A stretch of DNA of 37,557 bases from [Clostridium] symbiosum (GTDB lineage Bacteria > Bacillota > Clostridia > Lachnospirales > Lachnospiraceae): positions 1-37,557 of the forward strand of contig JAETSN010000043.1 in the NCBI GenBank assembly GCA_021769625.1, written 5' to 3'. Positions within the stretch are counted from its first letter, which is position 1. Each line of letters starts with the position of its first letter. A program made the position numbers and the translations under genes. Under the pieces are notes generated by a model. It worked only from the letters and a program-made list of their open reading frames with translations, was not told where the DNA came from and made no database searches. Shown here piece by piece: positions 1 to 9,072 of this stretch.

Positions 1-681
1 AAACATCTGGAGATCACGAAATATTTGACGGAACATGCAGAAGACCGCTATTTTATAGGAATGCCGGACAGCAGCGGAACCATCGATGCGCTGGGACATC
101 TGTATGGAACGGAAAATGTTTTGATGGATATGCTGTCAGATCCGGATGAGGTAAAAAAAGCGATTAAGATCCTGGATGACGGCTGGATAAAGACAAACGA
201 AATGTTTTATCAGGTGACGGAGAAACTGAACGGGGGCGGAGCCCACGCGTGGATGCATGTGATGGCGCCCGGACGCGTAGCGCATATGCAGTGTGATATG
301 TCCGTTATGTTTTCGAAAGAAATGTACGGGGAATTTGTTGTAGATGAGCTGAAGGATCAGATGGAATGGCTGGAATACCCGGTTTATCACTTTGACGGTA
401 TTGAGCAGGAAAAACATCTGGATTACATTTTGGGGTTCCAAAAACTGAAAGCCATACAGTGGACACATGTGGCGGGACAGCCTTCAGCATCCCACTTCAT
501 TCCGATCCTGAAACGGATCCAGGATGCAGGAAAGTGCCTGATCGTGATGGCTCCGCCGGAGGATGTGGCTCCGCTTCTGGAGAATCTGTCCGGAAAGGGA
601 TTGTATATACATACCGAGACGGAGGATGTGGAGTCTGCCAAAGCGGTGATCAGGTACGTAGAAAAATATGGGAGGGAATAA
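1..681 (+). CDS. URO-D superfamily protein, 5'-truncated by window edge
   Basis: The frame is open from base 1, so the gene starts upstream; the TTG at 25 is not taken as the start. The visible 226 codons match the C-terminal two thirds of a uroporphyrinogen-decarboxylase-like (MtaA/CmuA superfamily) TIM barrel. This includes a beta-strand ending in YHFDG (His codon 388-390, Asp codon 394-396), where MtaA-type methyltransferases carry the zinc motif HxC. The HxC cysteine is replaced by Asp. A later QWTHVAGQP segment and a C-terminal VRYVEKYG-type helix fit the fold. It is the first of four URO-D-like genes in this operon, and the stop lies 4 bases before the next ATG. Substrate is unknown; the HemE substrate-binding region is outside the window, so I infer only the superfamily. 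Confidence 0.8.
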   Translation, partial: KHLEITKYLTEHAEDRYFIGMPDSSGTIDALGHLYGTENVLMDMLSDPDEVKKAIKILDDGWIKTNEMFYQVTEKLNGGGAHAWMHVMAPGRVAHMQCDMSVMFSKEMYGEFVVDELKDQMEWLEYPVYHFDGIEQEKHLDYILGFQKLKAIQWTHVAGQPSASHFIPILKRIQDAGKCLIVMAPPEDVAPLLENLSGKGLYIHTETEDVESAKAVIRYVEKYGRE

Positions 682-685
682 AAAG

Positions 686-2728
686 ATGAAAGCTTACAAA
701 GAATATGAGCACCATTTTCCGGGCAGACTGGACATTTTGGAGAAAGATGAAAATGGTGTTTTGCTGCGGACTACAGATCATTTTGGAGAGCAGATCGATC
801 TGAAGCTTGATTTTTTTCGATCCGGCATCGTGAGGATCCGTACAGCCAGAAGGGAATTTAAAGCGCCGGCTTATTCGGTTGTACAGGAGCAGATGCTGGA
901 AGCGGCAGTTCCTGAGATCAAAGAGCATGAAGATAAATATGAGATCAGAACGGAAGATATGAAGGTCGAGATTCAGAAAGCTCCGTTTGCGTTCAGGGTG
1001 CTTCACTTAGACGGCGGACTGGCCTGTGAGGAAAATATGGATGATGTGGATTCGGTCGGGGAAGGATACAACCAGGTGCCGCCAATGGGATACAGCATGG
1101 AGGGAACGGAAGTAAAAGGCATGAATATAGGATTCCGCCTGCATTACGATGAACGGATCTATGGCCTGGGCGAGCATTATACAGATTTCAATAAAGCGGG
1201 ACAGACAGTCCAGATGCGGAATTTTGATACGCTTGGATGCAGAGATGGCTCTGCCTATAAAAATATTCCTTTTTATGTGAGCAATTACGGATACGGCATA
1301 TTTATCCATGACTTCCGGATTTTTGATTTTCATGTGGGAAGCGAGTCCCTTGCCACGCTGAGCGCACATGTCCCGGGGGATTCGCTGGAATATTACCTGA
1401 TCGTAAACAGGTCTGTCAAAAAGATCGTGTCCGCATTCACAAAACTAACAGGACCTGCAGCGCTTCCGCCGAAATGGTCATTCGGCCTTTGGTATTCCAC
1501 CGGATTTAAAGGGAATTCCAGAGAAAATGCACAGAGAGACGCCGCGCGTTTCCGCAAAGAAGAGATCCCGTGCGATGTGATGCACTTTGACTGCTACTGG
1601 CTCAGGGAAGATAAATGGTGCGATTTTGTCTGGGATGAGAAATTGTACCCGGACCGAAAGGCAATGTTTGTGGTGCTGAAGGAGCAGGGATATAAGATCT
1701 GTCTTTGGATCAACCCGTACGTGACGAATACAACGGATATGTACAGGGAGGGGAAAGCAAAAGGATATTTTGCAAAGAACGGACAGGGAGAGCCGTATGA
1801 GGCGGATCTCTGGCACGGACTGCTTTCACCGTGCGTGCTGCTCGACTTTACAAATCCGGAGGCGAAAAGCTGGTATCAGGAAAAGGTAAGAGGGATTCTG
1901 GACGAAGGCGTGGATGTTCTGAAAACAGATTTCGGAGAGGATATTCCGTATGATGCCGTATTCAGCAATGGAATGACGGGAGAGCAGATGAGGAATATTT
2001 ATTCAAGGCTGTATAATGAAGCTGTTTTTGAGGTGGCGAAGCAATGTAAGGGGGCGGAAAATGCTCTGGTATGGGCGAGAAGCGGCTGCGCCGGAATGCA
2101 GCAGTTCCCGGTATGCTGGTCGGGAGATCCCAGATCGAACTATGAGGGTATGGCTGCGACACTGCGGGCAGGGCTTTCCCTCGGAATGTCAGGGGTACCG
2201 TTCTGGAGCCATGATATGGGAGGCTTCTACGGGGCAGTGACAAAGGATGTCTTTATCCGCTGGTCACAGTTTGGCCTGTTTTCATCCCACAGCAGGCTGC
2301 ATGGTACCACGACGAGGGAACCCTGGGCGTATGATGAGGAAACAAAACAGATATTGAAGGAATTTGTACAGCTGAGATACCGTTTGCTTCCGTACATATG
2401 GAAAACGGCGAAGGAATGTGTAAAGGAGGGGATTCCGTTTATACGTCCTATGGTATTGGAATGTCAGCAAGACAAAACTGTCAGTGAGATGTGGGATCAA
2501 TATTTCTTTGGCCCGGATCTCATTGTGGCTCCGGTTTTTGGCGGGGAAGCAGCAAGACGTGATGTGTATTTACCGGCGGGCGAATGGGAGGAGCTGCTTG
2601 GGCAAAAACGGATCTTCAAAGGAGAAAAATGGTATACCATAGAGTGTCCGCTGAATTATCTGCCTTTGTTTAAACGAAAAGGAACGGAACTGGAAATGGG
2701 CCAGGTTACAATGTATGTGGAGGAGTAA
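686..2728 (+). CDS. yicI: GH31 glycoside hydrolase, alpha-xylosidase (YicI-like)
   Basis: This is a 680-residue family GH31 enzyme that would cleave terminal alpha-xylosyl or alpha-glucosyl residues. The nucleophile motif KTDFGE puts the catalytic Asp at residue 415. The acid/base is Asp481 in WSGD, followed by the NYEGM and FWSHDMGGF segments typical of the family. The KTDFGE form and the residue spacing closely match E. coli YicI alpha-xylosidase (Asp416/Asp482, from memory), although YicI is about 90 residues longer. An N-terminal beta-sandwich precedes the barrel and a short beta domain follows it. No signal peptide is seen, so it is cytoplasmic and would act on imported oligosaccharides. 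The ATG at 686 is chosen over the in-frame ATG at 668 because GGGAGGG at 670-676 sits correctly before it. Xylose versus glucose specificity is inferred. Confidence 0.88.
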   Translation: MKAYKEYEHHFPGRLDILEKDENGVLLRTTDHFGEQIDLKLDFFRSGIVRIRTARREFKAPAYSVVQEQMLEAAVPEIKEHEDKYEIRTEDMKVEIQKAPFAFRVLHLDGGLACEENMDDVDSVGEGYNQVPPMGYSMEGTEVKGMNIGFRLHYDERIYGLGEHYTDFNKAGQTVQMRNFDTLGCRDGSAYKNIPFYVSNYGYGIFIHDFRIFDFHVGSESLATLSAHVPGDSLEYYLIVNRSVKKIVSAFTKLTGPAALPPKWSFGLWYSTGFKGNSRENAQRDAARFRKEEIPCDVMHFDCYWLREDKWCDFVWDEKLYPDRKAMFVVLKEQGYKICLWINPYVTNTTDMYREGKAKGYFAKNGQGEPYEADLWHGLLSPCVLLDFTNPEAKSWYQEKVRGILDEGVDVLKTDFGEDIPYDAVFSNGMTGEQMRNIYSRLYNEAVFEVAKQCKGAENALVWARSGCAGMQQFPVCWSGDPRSNYEGMAATLRAGLSLGMSGVPFWSHDMGGFYGAVTKDVFIRWSQFGLFSSHSRLHGTTTREPWAYDEETKQILKEFVQLRYRLLPYIWKTAKECVKEGIPFIRPMVLECQQDKTVSEMWDQYFFGPDLIVAPVFGGEAARRDVYLPAGEWEELLGQKRIFKGEKWYTIECPLNYLPLFKRKGTELEMGQVTMYVEE

Positions 2729-2729
2729 A

Positions 2730-3839
2730 ATGACATCAAAAGAGAGAATGCTTTGTGCGGTTGACAGAGGAATCCCGGATCGTCTTCCGGTGACCATTCA
2801 TCAATGGCAGCCGTATCATCTGAAGACTTTTATGAATGGCATGAGCGATATTGAGGCGAACAGGGTATGCGGTCTGGATGCCTCCATCAATGTATATGAA
2901 GTCAGTGGAGAAACAGGTGACACATGGAAGGTGACGGGCACGCGTGTCCAAAAAGAGGGTTATTATGTGACGAACTACAGGATCGAAACGCCGGGGGGGA
3001 CGCTGACCACATCGGAGGGGACCAATCCCATGACGACCTGGGTCATGGAGCCGCTGATCAAGAAAGAGGAAGACATTGACCTGATTAAAAAGTACCGTCC
3101 GATCCCGGTCCTGAACAAAAAGCTGGTGCGGGATACCTATAATGCGCTTGGGGATGACGGGATCATCCGGACGTTTATCTGGGGCAAGCAGGGCGGCTGC
3201 TGGCAGGATGCCTGTGAATTATACGGGGTGGAGAATCTTATCCTGCAGACTTATGATGATCCAGAATGGGTGCATGAGTTCCTGACGATCCTTCTGGATC
3301 AGAAGCTGACTTATATAGAAGAGAATCTTCCGGGACTGCCGCTCGATCTGGTGGAGACAGGCGGAGGCGCATCCAGCAACACTGTGATTTCCCCCAATAT
3401 CCACGAGGAGTTTTGTCTTCCGTACGATATAAAAATGCACGATGCATTGAGAAAGCATGGCTTCAGATCCGTATATCATACCTGCGGGGGGATGACAAAG
3501 ATCGCGGAATTTGTTGCCCGGAACCATTGTGATGTGTCGGAGACGCTTTCCCCTGCGAGTGTGGGCGGCGACATTGAAAGCGCCGAAGATGCAAAAAAGG
3601 TATATGATGCATTGCATCCTGTAAAAGGCTTGATCGGGGGAATGGATCAGTTCCATATTCTGGAAAGCGGGACGAAAGAAGAAATTGAGAGAGAGGTGGA
3701 AAAGCTGTTCCATCAATTCGGGGAGGATGGGGGCTATATCATGTCTGCCTGTGATCATTTCTTTCAGGTACCGCCCCAGAATTTAAAATATTTTTCAGAC
3801 GCGGCAAAACGTATCACTTATGCAGGAGGAAAACAATGA
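2730..3839 (+). CDS. URO-D superfamily protein with intact HxC...C metal site
   Basis: A 369-residue protein of the uroporphyrinogen-decarboxylase superfamily. It opens with MTSKERM...DRLPV, the usual start of MtaA/CmuA-like members, and lacks the arginine-rich RQAGR loop of HemE, so it is probably not a heme enzyme. His250-Thr-Cys252 followed by Cys341 (in MSACDH) reproduces the H-x-C...C zinc site of MtaA/MtbA corrinoid methyltransferases. Of the four paralogues here it is the one with the full zinc triad. The ATG at 2730 has GGAGGAG at 2719-2725, and the in-frame ATG at 2715 has no site. It lies one base after the GH31 stop, and its own stop overlaps the next start (ATGA). A methyl-transfer role is possible, but no corrinoid protein is visible in the window. 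Confidence 0.85.
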   Translation: MTSKERMLCAVDRGIPDRLPVTIHQWQPYHLKTFMNGMSDIEANRVCGLDASINVYEVSGETGDTWKVTGTRVQKEGYYVTNYRIETPGGTLTTSEGTNPMTTWVMEPLIKKEEDIDLIKKYRPIPVLNKKLVRDTYNALGDDGIIRTFIWGKQGGCWQDACELYGVENLILQTYDDPEWVHEFLTILLDQKLTYIEENLPGLPLDLVETGGGASSNTVISPNIHEEFCLPYDIKMHDALRKHGFRSVYHTCGGMTKIAEFVARNHCDVSETLSPASVGGDIESAEDAKKVYDALHPVKGLIGGMDQFHILESGTKEEIEREVEKLFHQFGEDGGYIMSACDHFFQVPPQNLKYFSDAAKRITYAGGKQ

Positions 3840-4396
3840 TTACAAAAACACAGTATGAAGAATATAAGGAAAAAACTTTGAAAGCTTTGGAAAAAGCGGG
3901 GATCGCACTTACAGATAAAGAAAAACAGAATGTGGAGGTGGCGGATTTTGGCTTAAACCGTCTGGAGGAAGTGGGACTCCAGGTGATCACCTATGTCAAT
4001 ACAGAGCGATGCTGTGCAAAAGAGCTGGTGCTGACGCCGTATCAGATCTGCCCGGAGCACAGACATCCGGAGATCAACGGAAAAAAAGGGAAGGAAGAGA
4101 CATTCCGGTGCAGACAGGGGGAAGTGTATTTGTATGTCGGCGGATATGAGGACAGCAGCCAGGAGCGGGAGATCAGAGGAAAAATTCCGGAAGACATGAA
4201 GCAATACTTTACCGTATACCATGAGATCTGTCTGCATCCGGGAGAGCAATATACGCTGCCTGAGGATACGCTGCATTGGTTTCAGGCGGGGGTGCAGGGG
4301 TGTATCGTATCAGAATTCTCTACAAAGAGTCTGGATGAGGAGGATATCTTTACGGATATCCATATACGCAGGACGCCCGAAGTGGAAGCAGATTAG
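3836..4396 (+). CDS. D-lyxose ketol-isomerase-like cupin protein
   Basis: A 186-residue single-domain cupin resembling D-lyxose isomerases of the YdaE type, which interconvert D-lyxose/D-xylulose and D-mannose/D-fructose with a divalent metal. The first cupin motif has His75 and His77 (PEHRHPE) and Glu87 or Glu88 (KEETF). The second motif supplies His147 (PEDTLHWF), giving the usual His-His-Glu-His metal set. The length fits the short Bacillus-type enzymes. The ATG overlaps the stop of the upstream URO-D gene by four bases, with AGGAGG just before it, so translation is coupled. In this operon it would follow GH31 hydrolysis by turning a released pentose or hexose into its ketose. Exact substrate is inferred. 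Confidence 0.85.
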   Translation: MITKTQYEEYKEKTLKALEKAGIALTDKEKQNVEVADFGLNRLEEVGLQVITYVNTERCCAKELVLTPYQICPEHRHPEINGKKGKEETFRCRQGEVYLYVGGYEDSSQEREIRGKIPEDMKQYFTVYHEICLHPGEQYTLPEDTLHWFQAGVQGCIVSEFSTKSLDEEDIFTDIHIRRTPEVEAD

Positions 4397-4443
4397 AAAG
4401 ATTTATCGTAACGCTTCATCAAACCATCAAAGGAGGGATTTCA

Positions 4444-5706
4444 GTGGAGACTTATGAAGAACAGGTCAGGTATATACGGGAGCTGGCAAAAGCGTATGCG
4501 GAGCTTTCCGGGACGGAGGACAACCAGATAAAAAGACAGCGCTGGGCAGATCACAATGATCTGAAAGCACGCCAGAAGCCTTTGTTGTGGGTATGTCCGG
4601 ATGATGATGGGGGATGGCTGGAGCTGGTTCCGGAATCGGAGCTTCGGTGTGGGGATCCGATCTTGAGGGACATCGAAAATAAGCTGAAAAAATATCTGTA
4701 TCAGGATCAATATCTGAAAGATGATTTTGTCTTTGAAAAAAGGCTGTATTTCAATTATCCGGGAACATACACGGGATATTTATACGGAAATGTGGATCAG
4801 AATGCCGCGTGGGGGATTTCCATTGTAAAACCTCATATAGGAAAGCAGGCTTATCATCTGGACACCTTTCTGAAGACGGAGGAGGATTACGAAACGCTTC
4901 TGGAACATGAGGTGGATTTTATTCCGGATGAAGGGAAAAAACACAGAATGCAGGAGATCATCGAAGATGCATTAGACGGAATCCTGTCCATAGAATTTCA
5001 ACTGCCCTACAGTGTACTGGTTCAGAGTCATTTGATCGAACTGGTGCATCTGAGGGGACTGGAGAATCTGATGTTTGACCTGTACGATGATCCGGACCTG
5101 CTTCAGAGCGTGTTCCGGCATATGGGGGAAAGCAAAGCGAGGCTGCTGAAACGGCTGGAAGAGAGGCATTTGCTATTTGACAACCGGATTAACATCTATA
5201 CCGGGTCCGGAAGTCTGGGATATACCAATGAGCCGTGGAAAAAACCGGAGGATGTGATCCTGAAGGATATGTGGGGATTCGCTGATGCACAGGAATTCAG
5301 CAATGTATCGCCGGAGATGTTTGAGGAATTTGCAATCCAGAACCAGAAGATAGGGTTAAATCTGTTCGGCAGAGGATGCTATGGATGCTGTGAGCCGTTG
5401 GATCGTAAATATGATGCGATCTTCCGGCATATCACCAATATACGCCGGCTGAGCGTCAGTCCGTGGTCAAATATCGACGAGGCTGCCGAAAAGATAGGGC
5501 GGAAGGCTATTTTTTCGTGGAAACCGGATCCGTCAAAAATATGCACCGGTTTTGACGAGGAAGAAATCCGGAAATATTTGAAAAATGTGGCGGATAAGAC
5601 CAAAGACTGTTTTGTGGAGATCATTTTAAAAGATATTCGTACATGCGGCCATACGAACAGGCATCTGGTCAGGTTTATCGAGTTGGCCAGAGAAGCGTTT
5701 GACTGA
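4444..5706 (+). CDS. URO-D-like protein with Cys-rich GCYGCCEP motif
   Basis: A 420-residue distant member of the URO-D superfamily, longer than its neighbours because of an N-terminal extension of about 80 residues. In place of the HxC zinc motif it has Cys312, Cys315 and Cys316 followed by Glu-Pro (GCYGCCEP). A C-terminal barrel segment with SVSPW, SWKPDPS and VEIILKDI strands follows. Translation starts at GTG 4444, set by AAAGGAGGG at 4430-4437; no better ATG exists upstream. The 47-base gap from the isomerase gene carries this strong ribosome site and no terminator. The next URO-D gene follows within about a dozen bases. The three clustered cysteines suggest metal or thiolate chemistry. 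The reaction is unknown and I do not assign one. Confidence 0.8.
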   Translation: METYEEQVRYIRELAKAYAELSGTEDNQIKRQRWADHNDLKARQKPLLWVCPDDDGGWLELVPESELRCGDPILRDIENKLKKYLYQDQYLKDDFVFEKRLYFNYPGTYTGYLYGNVDQNAAWGISIVKPHIGKQAYHLDTFLKTEEDYETLLEHEVDFIPDEGKKHRMQEIIEDALDGILSIEFQLPYSVLVQSHLIELVHLRGLENLMFDLYDDPDLLQSVFRHMGESKARLLKRLEERHLLFDNRINIYTGSGSLGYTNEPWKKPEDVILKDMWGFADAQEFSNVSPEMFEEFAIQNQKIGLNLFGRGCYGCCEPLDRKYDAIFRHITNIRRLSVSPWSNIDEAAEKIGRKAIFSWKPDPSKICTGFDEEEIRKYLKNVADKTKDCFVEIILKDIRTCGHTNRHLVRFIELAREAFD

Positions 5707-5717
5707 TGAGGTATGAG

Positions 5718-6764
5718 ATGACGAAAAAAGAACGTGTGACAGCTGCAATAAACCACAGGGAAACAGACCGTGTACCGATCGGGGAACTGCATATAGACGG
5801 AGAACTGGCAAACCGTCTTCTGAAGAAGGATCATCCTCTGACATACGAATGTTTCGAACGTGAACGGGAAGTGCGAAATCTTCTGGGAATGGATCTTGTC
5901 AATGTCGGGGAATGGCCCCGGTGGGAGATCGGCGAGAGCCGGGACGGGAAGAAACTGATACAGACGGTTTACGGACAGGTATATGAATGTGTGGGCGGAA
6001 AGGAGCGTCTCTGCAGGGCGGCGGTCCCGGATATAGAGGAAGCGGAGTGTTATGAGAAGCCGGACAGCTCCAAAGTGTCGGGGGAGCTTGTGCGGAGATT
6101 TGCGGAGGAGACAGATTTTTTTGTGTTTGCGCAGATCGGAGGACCGGTAACCCAGTTAGACGAAATGTTTACAATGGAAGATTTCATGATATATAGTCTG
6201 ACGAATACGGATGAGATGCATTTGATCGCAGAAAAAGTCATGGAATATGAGCTGGAAAAAGCAAAAATCTTTCTGGACAACGGTGCGGATGGAATCGTGG
6301 TCGGCGATGATGTCGCTTTCAACACGGGAGTATTTCTTCCGCCCGATATTATGGAAGCCAACGTGTTTCCGTTCTGGAGGCAATTAGTGAAAGATATAAA
6401 AGCCTACAGGGATGTACCGGTTTTTCTGCACAGCGATGGAAATGTGACCGCCGTTTTGGATGAGGTCGTGAAAGCAGGATTTGACGGGATCCAGTCACTG
6501 CAGCCATCCGCCGGGGTGGATATCAGGAGTGTGAAGCAGAGATATGGAGACAGGCTCTGTCTTTGGGGAAACATCGATCTGGATTATGTGATGTGCTTTG
6601 GAAGTACGGAGGAGGTGGAAAGGGCCGTAAAAGAGACCATACAGAGTGCGGGAAAAAACGGCGGTTATATCCTTTCTACATGTAATACGATGATTCCATC
6701 TATTCCTGATGCCAATATTTATGCTATGATAAAGGCGGCGGAAAAATATGGGCGTACAAGGTGA
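5718..6764 (+). CDS. URO-D superfamily protein with HxD metal site
   Basis: A 348-residue URO-D superfamily protein beginning MTKKERVTAAIN..TDRVP, the standard opening of MtaA/CmuA-like members. The metal motif reads His238-Ser-Asp240 (LHSDGN) with Cys322 in STCN, so the middle ligand is Asp rather than Cys. The HemE RQAGR loop is absent. I prefer the ATG at 5718: GAGG at 5708-5711 precedes it by six bases and the resulting N-terminus aligns with the paralogue at 2730. The ATG at 5706, overlapping the upstream stop as TGATG, is an alternative giving four extra residues. It may act with the other URO-D proteins as methyltransferase-like partners. This is inference; substrate is unknown. Confidence 0.83.
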   Translation: MTKKERVTAAINHRETDRVPIGELHIDGELANRLLKKDHPLTYECFEREREVRNLLGMDLVNVGEWPRWEIGESRDGKKLIQTVYGQVYECVGGKERLCRAAVPDIEEAECYEKPDSSKVSGELVRRFAEETDFFVFAQIGGPVTQLDEMFTMEDFMIYSLTNTDEMHLIAEKVMEYELEKAKIFLDNGADGIVVGDDVAFNTGVFLPPDIMEANVFPFWRQLVKDIKAYRDVPVFLHSDGNVTAVLDEVVKAGFDGIQSLQPSAGVDIRSVKQRYGDRLCLWGNIDLDYVMCFGSTEEVERAVKETIQSAGKNGGYILSTCNTMIPSIPDANIYAMIKAAEKYGRTR

Positions 6765-6824
6765 TATGCCACATATGCAGGGTGTGGAAGCAGTGTTGGA
6801 AAAATCAAAGGAGGTAAGAGTACT

Positions 6825-7232
6825 ATGAAAAAACAGGGAATTTTAAACGGAGATATTTCGAGAGTGCTTTCCTATCTGGGACATCAGGATACCATTGGCA
6901 TTGGCGACTGCGGATTGCCTATTCCGGATGAGACAGAGCGGATAGATCTTGCGTTGAAGAAAGGGGTTCCGTCTTTTTTGGAAGTTCTGGAGACCGTCGC
7001 GCAGGATATGAAGATTGAAAAAATTTTCCTGGCGGAAGAAATCAAGGAAAAGAATCCGACAGTTCACGGTGAAATTCTGCGTCTGGCGGAAACTTTTGAA
7101 AAGGGATGTGAGATTGAGTATGTGTCACACGCGAGGCTGAAAGAAAAGACCAGAGAATGTAAAGCGGTGATACGTACGGGAGAGACAACTCCTTATGCAA
7201 ATATTATTTTGCAGGCTGCGTGTCTTTTTTGA
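6825..7232 (+). CDS. rbsD: D-ribose pyranase RbsD
   Basis: A full-length 135-residue RbsD/FucU-family pyranase. These proteins speed the beta-pyran to beta-furan interconversion of sugars such as ribose so that kinases receive the right form. The N-terminal segment has the catalytic His20 (YLGHQD) and Asp28 (IGIGDCGLPIP). The C-terminal signature RTGETTPYANI is intact. A strong AAGGAGG ends about ten bases before the ATG. It closes the operon, about 60 bases behind the last URO-D gene, and is followed by a hairpin terminator. No ribokinase or ribose transporter lies beside it, so the natural sugar here may be another aldose handled by the GH31/isomerase pathway. Confidence 0.93.
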   Translation: MKKQGILNGDISRVLSYLGHQDTIGIGDCGLPIPDETERIDLALKKGVPSFLEVLETVAQDMKIEKIFLAEEIKEKNPTVHGEILRLAETFEKGCEIEYVSHARLKEKTRECKAVIRTGETTPYANIILQAACLF

Positions 7233-7320
7233 GAGTGTATTACGGATTAAAATCCCGGTTGTACGAAGAACAGTAATTTCCGCTTTAAACAGAAACTGAA
7301 ACAAAGAAATGGTATAGTGC

Positions 7321-7362
7321 ATGAAAAATCCCCATCGGCTTATGCTGGAGGGGATTTTTCAT
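7321..7362. terminator. Bidirectional hairpin terminator after rbsD operon
   Basis: A perfect 13-bp stem (ATGAAAAATCCCC at 7321-7333, GGGGATTTTTCAT at 7350-7362) encloses a 16-base loop. GC-rich pairs sit next to the loop and A/T runs lie at the base, so it can act as an intrinsic terminator in both directions. It lies 89 bases past rbsD and separates the operon from the HipA-like gene. A TATAAT lies at 7427-7432, but I found no matching -35 for it. Confidence 0.75.
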
Positions 7363-7478
7363 TGCAGATCGTATAAAGTATCTGAAAAGCGGTTGCTATT
7401 TCGCGGCGGACAATTTACACTGTATTTATAATAGAAATGATGAGCGGTAAGACGGCTCTTGGTTAAAGGGGAAACAAA

Positions 7479-8564
7479 ATGTCGGACGGAAAAGTATATG
7501 AGATCATGCATCAGGACAGGAAGGTTGCCAGGATCAGCGAGAGGGGCCATTGCAGAATATATTATAAGTCGTTTATGCCCTACAATTTATATCTGGAAGA
7601 AGCGGAAGACATAGATACTCTGGTAAATAATATCACAAATTTTTACTACTGGTGCGCTACAAGGGTGCTGACACTTGACAGACAGTATGCAAAGGAAATA
7701 CTGGGCAGTATCGGGATGCGGCAGGCTGTGACCGATAGGGACAGGGCGGAGATCTCTTTATCTTACAGATGTGCATCGCTGACGGATGTTTTCTGGGTGA
7801 GACGTGTGGGAGAGATGGTTTCGTTCGCAGAGATCAATTTATATGAAAACCATCTGGATAATACGTTTATGGATATTTCACTTCGGGGCAGACAGTACAG
7901 CGTGCAGAATGAGATGCTGGCAAGGGATCTTTCGACCGGCGGCTGTTTTCCGAAAGCGTGGCAGAGGACGGAAGGGGGGTTCCGCCTGCTGAAAGACGGC
8001 GGGGAGGATGCGGTGGAAAGAGAGCTGCTGGCAAGCCGGATCGGCAGGTGTTTTGCAGTTGCCCAAGTCCTGTATGAGAAGGGATATTTTGACGGGGAAA
8101 AAGTAAGCGTGAGCGGTAATATGACTTCAAAAGAATATTCCATCGCCTCAATGGAAGCTTTTCAGATCTATGCCGTGAATCATGACAAGGATATCAGAGA
8201 ATATATCCTCCGGCTTGACAAGTATAATTATTATATGATGAACATCGTGGATTATCTTGTCGGAAACACGGACAGACACTGGGGGAACTGGGGAGTGCTT
8301 GTGAAAAACAGCAACAATAGGCCGGTAAGGCTTCATGACCTGATGGATTTCAATCAGGCATTTCACGCCTATGATGATCTGGAGGGGGCGAACTGCCAGA
8401 CGATGTTTGGAGAGCATGTCAGTCAGAGGGAAGCGGCGAGGCAGGCTGTCGGCGAGGTCGGGTTAAATCAGATAAAAGATGTGAAAGAAGAGCTGTTTGA
8501 AGAATTGCCCCAGTATTATGAGATGTTCTGCAGGAGGCTGGAGATCTTGAGGGCGGGCGTGTGA
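7479..8564 (+). CDS. HipA-like kinase-fold protein, no HipB partner
   Basis: A 361-residue protein whose C-terminal half carries the HipA/PI3K-like catalytic pattern. GNTDRHWGN (Asp265, His267, Asn270) is the catalytic loop and LHDLMDF (Asp287, Asp290) is the metal-binding segment. HipA toxins phosphorylate a translation target and are held by a HipB DNA-binding antitoxin, but no HTH gene is next to this one. The N-terminal part (about 1-180) is not recognised and differs from classical HipA. It could be a stand-alone Ser/Thr kinase of the CtkA/HipT type. AAAGGGG precedes the ATG. The gene is single, behind a terminator. Kinase activity is inferred from motifs only. Confidence 0.72.
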   Translation: MSDGKVYEIMHQDRKVARISERGHCRIYYKSFMPYNLYLEEAEDIDTLVNNITNFYYWCATRVLTLDRQYAKEILGSIGMRQAVTDRDRAEISLSYRCASLTDVFWVRRVGEMVSFAEINLYENHLDNTFMDISLRGRQYSVQNEMLARDLSTGGCFPKAWQRTEGGFRLLKDGGEDAVERELLASRIGRCFAVAQVLYEKGYFDGEKVSVSGNMTSKEYSIASMEAFQIYAVNHDKDIREYILRLDKYNYYMMNIVDYLVGNTDRHWGNWGVLVKNSNNRPVRLHDLMDFNQAFHAYDDLEGANCQTMFGEHVSQREAARQAVGEVGLNQIKDVKEELFEELPQYYEMFCRRLEILRAGV

Positions 8565-8689
8565 CAGGGAAGCCGGAGGATGAACGGATACCGCAGAAAC
8601 ATGAATTGCCGCGGCAATAAGCCAGGTGACTGTTTAAAGCCAAACGAGGGTTGACTTTGGCATATTGGCGACTGCCGCAAAGGTCAGAT

Positions 8690-8987
8690 ATGGAAATGAA
8701 GATAAGAGGTATTTGGAAAAAAGGAGAACGGAAAAAGCGGATTTTGTCGGTATTTATATTGTTGTGTTTTGTGACAGCGGCGTCAAGTTTTTCGGCGGGA
8801 AGACCGGGAGAAGGCGTGCCGGATGAAAGGGCGGCAGGAGCGGATGGTACATAGATATTATTATGTGACTTCCGGCTGTCATGATGAGTTCTATTTTTAT
8901 CACGGGAAGGAGAGAAGGCCCTGGGCGGTGATCGACTGGTGTGGTGTTATCTGGGGCGTCGATGTGTACATGCCGGTGACAGAATAA
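8690..8987 (+). pseudogene. Small exported protein split by a frameshift (remnant)
   Basis: The stretch 8565-9072 has no intact gene of normal size. From ATG 8690 a frame encodes a basic start, a hydrophobic signal-like segment (SVFILLCFVTAASSF) and a short tail, then stops at 8854. From ATG 8823 a second frame, shifted by one base, runs 54 residues to TAA 8987. It has aromatic, protein-like composition (RYYYVTSGC, DEFYFYHG, WAVIDWCGV). Joined, they would make one small secreted protein of about 95 residues. I infer a frameshifted or decaying gene, although two overlapping small genes cannot be excluded. The product family is not recognised. The next gene also encodes an exported protein. Confidence 0.4.
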
Positions 8988-9072
8988 GGGGGCGAAAGCA
9001 GCGTCCGAAAATAAATTAAAATGTATAGATCCGGTAATCATCGATTATCGAATCGGAGAGGAGATATTTGGA